Shown here: piece after piece, positions 26,001 to 38,000 of the stretch
How the letters are laid out: each line of letters starts with the position of its first letter
How positions within the stretch are numbered: the stretch's first letter is position 1
Assembly (NCBI GenBank): GCA_037039925.1
Contig: JAXRKP010000028.1
Span: 440,089-504,088 of the forward strand
DNA from: Doris montereyensis
Taxonomy: Eukaryota > Mollusca > Gastropoda > Nudibranchia > Dorididae
Length of the DNA stretch: 64,000 nucleotides
Reading direction: 5' to 3'
Translations under genes and position numbers: made by a program
Notes under the pieces: model-generated
The model's input: the letters and a program-made list of their open reading frames with translations, nothing else
Told to the model about the DNA's origin: nothing
The model's database searches: none

Positions 26001-29000
26001 TCTGGCTGATTTCTTCTCTTAGGTTTCCCTCTGAGTTAATCATTACTCCTAGGTAATTGTAGCTTTGAACTTGTGCTAAATTCTCCCTGCCCAATTTAAG
26101 ATTTTGTGTTTTAGCTTCCCTAGTTAATAGAATTGTTTTGGTTTTCTTTGCATTCACTCTCATTCCTCTTTTATTTAGTTCATTGTTCATATGTTGATAT
26201 TCGACTGAAGGTCACTTTCTGATTTTCCATACAGAACTAAATCATCAGCAAATGAAAGCATTGATACATTTACTGGTTTGAGCTTCCACATACCTACATT
26301 CATTTTGCGACGGAATCCATAAATGTGATTAACAAAAGAGGGCTTAGGGTACAACCCTGTCTTACTCCTATATCTACATCAGATTCTGCAGATATCTTTC
26401 CAACTACTCTCACTGCACATGTTAGTTTATTGTAGAAGCTTTTAATGGCTTCTATCAAATTTTGCTTTACATGTGTTCTTTTAAGGAATGCCATAGTTTG
26501 TCCCTTCTCACATTGTCAAATGCCTTTTTTAAGTCAATAAAACACAGGTGCAAGTCAATGTTTCACATAAGGAATGTATCTATTATCTGTTTAATTGTGA
26601 ATTTGTGGTCTGGTACACTTCATTTCGGTCTAAATTCACTCCGGTGTTGTTCTTCAATCTGATCCTCTACTCTTTTCCTTGATCTCATTTCCAGAATCCT
26701 GGCATACACTTTTCCTGGTACGCTAAGTAGTGATATCCCTCTATAGTTTGAATATTCCATAGTTGATCCTTTCTTGTGTATTGGTACTACCGTTCCCTTT
26801 CTACAGTCGTCTGGCACCTGTTTTGACTTCCATGCTTGTTGACATATTGCATGTAGTAGTTTGTCTGCCTCTCTCCCTTGGTTTTTAATCATTTCTGGAT
26901 AAATTTGATCTGCCCCTGGGGTCTTTTCTCATTTCACTTTTCTTATAGCTGTTTCAAACCGGAATTCCGTTTTGACAGATTCTGTCAAATAAAATCTCCG
27001 GTTTGGCGATGTTCTCAAATATACAGAAAACATGACATTAATATGATTACATTGCACAATAGGTGTGATGTATACCTATGTTGCGCGATTGGGAGCATTT
27101 CCAGGTTTGGCAAAATTGAAAATTTAAAGTTCAGGTTTCAGTGACCTGGCACCCATGATCTGTTTGGATTTCTTCCACTGAGATATCTACATTTTCAGCT
27201 GTCTCATCTGGATTGCTTGTTATTCTTACTAATTGATATTTACTCCTTGTTTCATATGTTCTGGAGGGATTACATAATTCTTGAAAATACTTTCTCCACA
27301 TTTCCATGATTTCGCTGTCTTCTTTCATTATTTCTCCTTTGGTGTTCTTAATTTGTCGTATTGGGCATGCTTTGGTCTTTCTTATGCTCTTCATTGCTCC
27401 CCAGAATAGCTTTTGATTTCCTTGATAGCTTTCTTGAAGTCTTTGTCCAAACTCTTCCCATTGTTCCTGTTTTACTTTCCTAACTTCCTCTTTAGCGATA
27501 TTTCTTTTCCTCACGTAATCTATCCTATCCTCTGGCCTCTTTGTTTGCAAGTATTTCTTCCAGGCATCCTTCTTTTCTTTGATCTTAGTCTTGACATTCT
27601 CATTCCACTATGCTGTTCTTTTCCTATCTCCTTTAATTTGTTTCCTTCCACAGACCTCTTCAGTACAACTGAGGAGTGTGTCTTTATCCATTTGCCACTT
27701 TTATTTTATTATGCTGTCATTCAGATACATCTGTCATTCACTGATAAATCTTTTTATACTAGATTGGTATATCTGTTTTTCTACTGGTTTATTTAGTTCC
27801 TCTATTTTGAGTTTAGTAGCTTTCTTCTCTTTCCTCTTCTGTTTGTTTTCTTCAGTCAGTAATCTTATTTTGGCAATCACTAGGTGATAATTACTAAATA
27901 TTTCTGCTCCTCTGTTTGCTCTTGCATCTCTTGTACTGTAAAAAGGAGCTGCTAACTATTATGTAGTCTATGATTGACGTTTCACACCTGTCTCCATTTA
28001 CTCCTGCATATTTGTGGATGTCTTTATGAGAAAAAAAGGCATTGGCTATTTTCATGTTATTCTTTAGACAAAAATCTATTAGTCTCTCTCCATTTCGAGA
28101 AGTTGTTGTCTCTCCTTCTTTACCTATTACTGCTCTTGATGTTTCTACATTGTTGTACACTCTAGCATTTAAATCTCTTAAAACCATTAGTTCCTATTTG
28201 GGTTTGAGATTTTCTACAGCTATCTGTAAATCGTTTTCGAAGATATCTTTTTCTTCCTTGGTGGCATCTTCGTTTGGTCAATAAGCTACTAATAATCTAA
28301 TTTCTCTTCCTTTTGGTTTAATATTTACCTCTAATAGCTGCGGGCTTATAAATTTCCAACTTTCTATTTCTAGTAGCTTTTCTTGCCTTTCATGCATTAG
28401 GCCTACTCCTGCTCTAGCTCTATCTTTGACATCTACTCATGAGAAGATTAAAGTATGATTTGGTCCTACATTTTCTATTCCTTGTCCTTTTTTCTTTGTT
28501 TCTGTAATGGCTAAAATGTCTACTTTGAATTTTTCCATTTCTTCAGCTAATTCCAACTCTTTACCATTTATTGCCCCAATATTCCATTTTCCAAAATCAC
28601 AGTATGTGTTCTTTTCCAGATTCGTCTTCGAAAGTTCAATCCGGGTATATCTCATATTTAATACTTTGAATCAGTTTGTTTTGAATACACAGGGGATTAG
28701 CCCACTGTACTCTAGGTAGATGGTGGGGCTGCCACCTTGAGGCCCCCCACTGGCCTTGTTCTTTTCTGTCAGGGTTAACTCCCTTAGCCTTTGGTCACTC
28801 AAGACCACCATGCAAGGCAGCAGGTTATTTTCTGTCAGGGTTAACTCCCTTAGCCTTTGGTCAACCAAGACCGGCCTACAAGATTCGTAGAGGGCAGGGC
28901 CACCTAATCCCCATACATGTGCTTACCTATCCACTGCCCCGCTGATCACAATTTGATGTATAGAACCTGAAATCAATTTGTTGACTCAAATTTCCGATTT

Positions 29001-32000
29001 TCAGATTCTGAGCTTATATGGTCTACACATGCATTTAGCAGGATAAAGTCTCTTTGACTATTTTTTATCCCGGAAATTTAGTTGATATGAGATTAGGTAA
29101 TTGCAAAAAAAAAGTCAAAAGAGACAAAATCACTAATCAACAGAGAACAACACTCATACAGAAGTTTTACATCCCAACATTGCATTCAGTCTATCCCCCA
29201 AAACATTACTCAATCTTTAACACAAGCTTAGTGGGCCTATGGTAGTGGCTAGTGTATATAAAGACATATACTATACAGCCTGCAGTGTAGTACAATGAAG
29301 CTGTACAGTAACCTTTTAAGGTGTGGATACTATTCCAAAGTAACATCGACAAACTACGTTGCCTTTTGCCTATGCGTTGTTGGCTGATGCGAGACAGTCA
29401 TTGGCAGAAGGAAATGCTGAGCATTCCAGCTGGACAGTACTGGTATGGTGAACTATATGGCAAAAGCAGGGAGGTGAAAAGACTGTTCAAGAGTACTTTA
29501 AAGGCTCAGAAGAAGAGAGGAAGACAATGCGAAAAGAAGCCCAGGAGAAGGCCACACAAGAGTGAGAAGCAGAGGAAGGTGGTCCCCTACATACCAAGCT
29601 GGAATGTGTTGAGATTTTTTCATACAGTTTTTGACAATTCTATGTAAATTTCATTCCACTATCTCCTTCCTTATTTTTTCCACCAATCAATATATAAATT
29701 GGGACACATAGAGTTTAAAAAAATAGAAAACAACTAATAGAGAGATATTTTGGAAAAAATTTCATATTTTATATTTATATTTTCGCGCCCACATTGATGA
29801 AAATTATAAAACAGGAGTTTTTACTATTTTTTTCAAAATTTTCAGGACTTTAACAAAAGGACAGTCCAAAAAATCATTCTACATATTTTTTCTTTGCAAT
29901 CTTAAGAAACTATTTGACCAGTTTTGTTTCCATAACGTGTGATTTAACTGAGAAGATAGACTTTGCAGTTGAGCTATATTCGATATGGTGGCCATTGCCA
30001 TAGCAACAGTATGCAAAAGCAGACCTTTTATATTTCTTCCCACTAATTTGGAGATTAAAACAAGTCATGGTGATTAAAAGCTTGTATCCTTAAAAGTTTT
30101 GAAAATGGCCTGTAGGACCTGTCCGCCTCCCCCCCCCCGCCCCCTCCCCCAGGTCCATGGGATAAAGAATGCCACATAAATCATATAAATACTTATGTTG
30201 ACATCAGACATAAAAACATGTAGAATGTAAGAACATCCATTTTCTACTGTTTATTCAATCTTCTTTCTCATATCAACTTCATTTACAATCATGTCTTTAA
30301 CATTCATGATAATCTATAAAAACGAAAAAAAGAAAAAAAAAGCAGGGCATAATTTACTGATGGCTTAAGTGATTAAAATTAGGACAAATGACTTCACTGA
30401 CAAAACGATTTTCAAACAGCTAAACCAACCTGGAGCCTTGAAAAGATTTGCAGAAGATGATCCTTGACCTGCCAAATAATTTATAAGATAAATTATTGTT
30501 TTTTTCAGATACTTTCAACACTTTATCAATTTGCTTGCTAATAATTTAATGACTCTGCTATGTCCTTGGTGTTTGGCATACTACTCAACAGGCAAAACAA
30601 ACTTTTAAATCACCTACATTTCAATATTCATACAAAAAAAAGTAATATTGCTAGTGTTTCATTTTATTATTTTTTTCAAATGATTTATTCAATGAAGCTA
30701 ATATTTTAATCCTTAAATAGAATTGAAAGATGGTACAAATCTGTTACAAATATATATTATTTAAGCAATCATTTGGGTAATAATAAAGATGATACAGATG
30801 AAAATATCGTACATGTGAGTATAACAAATGTTGTATTCACCCAGATCACTATAAAAAATGCTCCCATGATTGAAAGATAACAATTATCCCAGTACACTAA
30901 AAGAAAAAGTTTTAATTACTTGATAATGAATAGATTGATAAATAAGTTAGACAAACAGAAAACAAGAAGACTGTTTGAGATAAGGAAAAAAAGTTGTTTT
31001 TCATCTACATAACAAAGCTGAAAAAACGAGGTCAAAAGATCTGATGCTTCTCAGATAGTGGATGTCTTAAGTAATCTGAAGCAACTGAATGTCTGACCGT
31101 ATGAATTAATTTAACCCTGAAGTTGGCAATGTCGTTAATCACGAGAAAATTTTGCTCCATTTTACTCTCACATACCTCATATCTTTCTTTCAAAGTTCAA
31201 ACATACTAATGTATTCTAAGGTAAAAACTATGATTAGTTATATGGTCATAGGCCTAATACCGAGTTTCCCAAAACTTTGCTTTTCAATGCAAATCCAACG
31301 TTTCAAATCCAGTCTCTGATTGTTTGATCATCCTTGATCCCTAAAAAGATGACCACTCAGAAGCCAGTATATCTATAAACTGTCATTACATGTCAATTTT
31401 ATCTTCAAAGTGATCACAATTGAAGCTGTATAAAAACATAAGTGAGCTGAGAAACAGATTAAAAGCTCAAACTTTGTTTTCAAATTGAAAAGGGAAAAGG
31501 ACTGATAACAAAAAAAAGCAAAAATTGATTCAGAAAATTGTAAAATAAAGTCATGCCTAAGTAATTCTTTATGATAAAATAATTATTCCTCATCCGATTG
31601 TGATAGGACTTGGACTGGTTTTATCATCTTCTAAAATATAATTTCTTTCTTTCTACTTCTCATTTGATGCAATGAGTTCTATGGTTTTTGTCTTAGACCT
31701 CATAAGCACTCATGAAGGTGTGAAGTCTAATATTAATATTTGCAAGACAGGAAGCATTTTTCTTTGATCGTTTCCCCTTCTCCAAATACATGCTTATGAT
31801 TGGTTAGACTACTCCAAAAAAATTCTCATCTGAGGCAGTCTAAAAGATATAACACACTGACTAGTCTATGGATATAGCATATGAAGATTTGTCAGGTTGA
31901 TTTCAGTTTAACTGACAACTTTATTTTACACATGAGCTATGACAAAGATATTTGTTTCCTGTTTCAAATCAGGCTTCTATCAAATTTATTTTGTTTTGAC

Positions 32001-35000
32001 ACTTAAATTGATCCCAAAATTGAAATTTCTGCATAAGAGTAATAAGATGTAACAAAAGCAACCCTAGCAAAAGGAGCATTTTTGAAAACTTATTTTCCGA
32101 CGTCATATCTATAACTTTTCCTTTTACTTTGATTTAACAATGTCAAATCTATAACTTTTCCTCTTCCTTTGATTCAACAATGTCAAATCTATAACTTATC
32201 CTCTTACTTTGATACAACAATGTCAAATCTATAACTTGTCCTCTTACTTTGATACAACAATGTCAAAAATCTATAACTTTTCCTCTTACTTTGATACAAC
32301 AATGTCAAATCTATAACTTGTCCTCTTACTTTGATACAACAATGTCAAATCTATAACTTTTCCTCTTACTTTGATTCAACAATGTCAAATCTATAACTTT
32401 TCCCCTTACTTTGATACAACAATGTCAAATCTATAACTTTTCCCCTTACTTTGATACAACAATATCAAATCTATAACTTTTCCCCTTACTTTGATACAAC
32501 AAGGGCTACTTCAAATGTTTTTGTGCAATACACGCTATAGAGGAAACACAAACATAATTATGTCTAATCTTTAACTTTAAAAATGTATACTTGTTTAAAA
32601 GACATCACTGCTATGGAATTGAAATTTTGTCATAAATGAAGAGCTCATGAGAGTTGCCATTACTAAAATATGCCACATATCTCAGGTGGCTTTGGATAGT
32701 TTGCCATTGACTGACATCCACAATCACACAGAATCACCATTCAATATCTAACCATCTTCTAAACAAATAAGATAGTCGGATTTCCAATATAGTCTTTGAA
32801 AAGTTTTTAGTCTCTTTGTGTTTGTGAGAAAGGAAATGTTGAAATTTCATATTGCTCTCACCTGGTTTTTTTAAAGAAAAAGTTAAGGAATGCTTCGCAG
32901 GTTTGGCAAAATTTTCCTTCAGTTTTCACCCAAAGAATGCAATTTTGAAAACAATTATGAAGAATTTCAAAATCATATGTAGTCTTTAAGTTGACTTTTC
33001 TCTTCTTCATTCAACTTTCTTTCATGGCTATTAATGGGTAAATGTATGGCTGTGTCTTTCCACACAATTGTATGCAATGTTAGGACATCTTTATGAAAGT
33101 TTTAAGTGGTGTCTAAATGCAGTATACTGCAAAATCTAATACTTTCTGGCCATCCTTGAGTCGAAGGAAGACTACTGCATGAATCTCTATTAATCATACA
33201 ATTTTTCTTTGACTCACAAAACATCACTGCTTCTCGAGTATCCTCTGGCATTCTTTCTTTATCTTGTAACTCGAGCTCTGGGGGAAAAAAACATATTTAA
33301 AGATTTTAAGACTATTCAAAAAGAACCCAAATCAAATAAAAGTTGCAAATAAAAAGACAATACCCTTTGAATCTGTGGCGTTGGTGGCCAAATGGTTAGG
33401 CTGCTGTGGTTTCGAGTTTGAATCCTGGCAAAGCTAGGTCCAATGTTGCGTTCCTTGGGAAAGATACTTAACACGCATTTTCCCCACTCTATCCAGGTGC
33501 AAATGGGTACACGCACTAGCTTGGGAGTAAAAACCTGTGTCAAAGTAGTGTCCTGTCCAGGAGGTGATTATAATCACCTGTTTCACTTCACGCTACAGCA
33601 ACCGGGATAAGCTCCAGCTCTATGGGCCGTAATGACCTTGAAGGAATTTTTTACTTTCATTTTAAATGACAAAGTAATGCAGTGGATCTCACATACACAC
33701 AATGGCCCAGGATACAACAGGGGCTTGCTTACAATGGGACTTTTTAGAATCGTAGAATTCTGCTCTATTCAAACTATACAAAAAAAGTCTGGTTAGTGCA
33801 GGGTTTCATGATGTCAAACATGGTTTCAGTGGGACTTTCATCAAGCGCCAGATCTGTAACTTCAAGATGACCAAGAATTGGTCAATGAATAATGATTGTC
33901 TGCGTATGGGCCATTTACCTATTGTCTTCTGGCATCTATTTTTTTTCCACTGCAATGCTAGGTACTCATTCGTCCGCATTACTTCTATACATACACAAGC
34001 ATAATATTATGTCCATCATGAATTTGAACTGAAACAGTGCTCATAGATCTAGATCTCAAACATACTTTCAAGCATTGGAATGGCTTCAAAGACAAAAATA
34101 CTTATTCCTTGAGGCAGAAGCTAGAATAATTGACAAAGATTAAGAAGGAAGTATGGACATCTGTACTGTGGAGAATGGAATTTATAGCCCCCCCCCCCCC
34201 CCCCCCCCAAGGGAAACAACAAATGTCTTTAGGAGCTGTGTTCCTTCTTTTAGATGTCTACAACAGTGCTCAGATACAACAAGTCTTTGTCTTGTTTTAA
34301 TATGCAACCATGTAGTGATTTTAAATACAATAATAAGTGACTGTGTAGCATAGAAGAAAAAACCCATGAAGTTACAAATCAAAAGTGCACAAAATACACA
34401 AATTGATAAGAAATCAGCTGCTTGAGAAACCCCACCCCCTCCCCCCTCACAAACAAACCATTTACATCCTGGTCCCCCAAAAAGGATATGTTCTATCACC
34501 TGTCCTGCTTACGTTGTATACTAATCAATGCACTATCAATCAAGACAATGTAAAATTAATTAAATCTGATGATGATTCTACTACACAAGGTTTTATAAAT
34601 TACAGAATTAAATGGTTTACCAACTGATCTGAAGAACATTATCTTTTCTTAAATGTTAAAAAAATAAAGAAATGGTCATGACTTTAAATTAATGGAATCC
34701 CCTCTGCGACCAGTCTTTATAAAACATGAAGCAGTTGAGCGAATTTCAAATAAGAAATACTTAAGCATAACAATTAACAACAATGTTAGCTGGCAAAATT
34801 ATGCTTCAAATCTTTATAAGAAAAAAGAACAAGAGAATGTTCTTCCTACAAAAGTTGAAAGTTTTTGAGATCGACAATACTTCGTTATATTTGTTTTATC
34901 GTGCAACGATCGAAAGTATAATTGCCTTCTGCATTACGGGCTGGAGTGGAATGTGAGACTGTAAGAGAAAGTATGCTTGAATAGTATTATTAAAATAGCA

Positions 35001-38000
35001 GGTAAAATATCCCTATGCATTTTCAAATCCTTTGATGAAATGTATGTCTCTTACTGTACCAGGAAAATTGAAGCTATTGTTATAGACCAAAATCACCCAT
35101 TAACACCTCAAATCAAAATGTCCAAACGCTCCAAAAGACTCTTTTTTTTTTTTTTGTGTGTACCATAAAGAAAGATGTAAAAGATCATCCTTACCATCAT
35201 CTATAAAATTATCATCCCTGCCATCACCAGCATCATTATCAACACCGCTCTTTTGAAATATTGTTCATTGCAATGATTATGATGTCACATGTACTATAAA
35301 GATATTAATTTCTATTTTATGTTATGTAATACATATTTTAATCGCACAATGCTAAAATATGCGCATGCTCATTATGTGTGAAGAATAATTTATTGAAGAT
35401 ATTGTAACACCAAAACAATGTGCCATTTTTTGGGCAATAAAGCTCTTATCTTATCTTAAGTTGTATCATATCTTATCAAATTGTTTAAATCTTGTTCACG
35501 GCAGTCAACTCTTTTCAAAGTCATATCTAGTATGAGTACACTACAGTAGTTACTGTCTAAATGCCCACTACCATAATAATGCCCGTTTCTCCTAAACGCC
35601 CCAATCTCCGTGAATCTGATTTTTAAACAAATATATATTGCCCTTCTACTCTAGACAGGGGCTGGTGCTTGCATCTGTATAGGGATGAGGCAGCCCTGTC
35701 CTCCATGAGTCTCCTGCTGTCTTGGAGGCAGGTCTTGGTTGATAAAAGGTTAAGAGAGTTAACCCCAACAGAAAAACATCACCTGCTGACTTGCAGGCTG
35801 ATCATCGTTAATCAAAGGCTAAGGGATGTAACCCTGACAAAATCATAACCAGCTGCTTTGCAGGCCAGTCTTGGTTGACCAAAGGCTAGGAGAGTTAATC
35901 CTGACAGAAAGTCAAAATCAAGGCATGGTAGGGAGTCTCAAGGTGGCAGCCCCGGTGCCTAGGGTACAATAGGCTAAACATCTTCTTATTGAAAACTACA
36001 AGATTCAGAGAATCACATATACGATATCCAGAATGACCTCTCGAAGATGACCAAGGACTGTGATTTTGGAACATGAAATGTTAGGGCAATAAATGGAAAA
36101 GGGTTAGAATTAGCTAATGAAATGGAGAAATCCAACGTATACATTTTGGCTATCACAGAAATGAAGAAAAGGGGACAAGGAAAAGAAAATGTAGGACCAA
36201 ATCATGCGTTAATCTTCTCAGGAGTAGATGTAGAGGATAGAGCTAGAGCAGGCCCCATAACACATAAAAGGAATGAAAAACTACTGGAAAATTGGAAACT
36301 TATAAGCCAATGGCTAAAAAATTAAGTCATTAATAGCTTATTGGACCAAAAAAAGACGCCACCAAAGAAGAAAAAGACATAATTGAAAACAGTTCACAAA
36401 TAGTTGCAGAAAATTTTAAACCAAAACAGGAGCTATTGGTTTTAGGAGATTTAAATGCTAGAATAGACAACAATGTAGAAACATCAGGTGGTGTAATAGG
36501 TAAAGAAGGAGAGACAATTTGCCATCCATTGTTACCACCCTTCATATACCTATCCAATTTACTGTAACAACAGATGACCAGACTTCTCTTCTTAACTCCA
36601 CCCACTGTGCTGCACAGTCTTTGTCCCATTGGAATACTGGTTTGTCACAAGGCAATTCAAACTGAGCCGTCTTCCGGACTCCACCCATGACTCTCTCCTC
36701 CATGTTGTAAGTTACACGAAATTATCTGGTGTATTTAATTGAACAGGCACTCATTGCGTATGAACAGTTCTAATAAGTTTTAATGCTCCCCCATCTCGCT
36801 TTGGCCGTATTCATTGTGGCTTCGGGTCTTCATGGTGAGTGATGGTCAACCTGTTCGCATGCTCATTACCTAAGTGTTAAAAAACTTAATGATTTCCCGG
36901 TGTCCCTATTTCTCACATTCAATTTTATGTAATGCTGAGAATTCTTCTAAAACAAATTATCTGTTATTAATCTTTTTCCTTGACTGTCCATTGACCATCC
37001 CCAATATTTCGCCCTGACCAATTTTCCCATAAATGCCTGTGTCGCCTTAATGCCTATTTTATCTCTGCTTCCCAAGCATTGAGCATTTAAGCAGTAACTA
37101 TTGTATCACAAAACACTTCAAATCGATAACGTCATATAGTACAATAGCAATACACTACAAGGAAAATTGGCCATGTCATTGTAACTTGACATAACAGAAG
37201 CATGGCAGATGATTATGAACATTTTTTAAAGATCAAAAAAACTTTCAATTACTTAGTCTTCATGCCTGGCACCCGTAAAAGTGCAGTAGCTAAGACAGAT
37301 AAATCTTGTCATTTAAACATAGATTTGGCCCACTGTCAAAGCCAATAGAAAACATCTATGAATTCCAATGGAGACAGACAGGATAGATTATCTTTGGTAA
37401 AGAATAATTCCTATCTCTAGAAACTGGATTTGGATCAACGATTTTCCATGTAAATATTCATTGCAAGCATCCTCTACAGTTTATCATTCTTATATTTATT
37501 GAACAACATGATTGACAGATTCAAGGCAAGAGGAAGAGACCATAATTTGAAAAAGAAAAATGCAAAAGTAGAAACAAATAGACTAATTTTTACTTTAACT
37601 TACTTTGAAAATAATCTGGATCTATATGATTGACAAGTTCCTTTTGGTTCATCTTCCAAATAATTTTGAGGAAGATAAAATACCAGTTTCTTTTTGCGAT
37701 GAATGAATGAGAGGAGAATAACGTTGCCATGGGAATTGCCATGGTTTTCAGTGACCTTTAAAACCTGAATATGAACAAAGACATTTTTTTTCTTATCAAT
37801 ATCAAATGCAAAGACAATGATATGAGTATGTGCTTATTTTATTCACATTGACTCTGTTATAATATGTATATACAGAAATTCAAAAATAAGCTTACTTGAC
37901 ATTACATTTTTTTCAGGTCCTGAGGAAGGCATTTTTACCACAGATCAGACAAATTTCATTTATTGAACTCCTGATCAGAGCAGTTCATTTCCTTCACATT

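Noticed and set aside
32825..32890. Possible exon between exons 5 and 6 (donor CCAG|GTGAGA on the minus strand, phase 1 with final G)
   Set aside because: It would cure the TAA at the exon 5-6 junction, but no acceptor in the right phase was found after exon 5 and the residues are uninformative.
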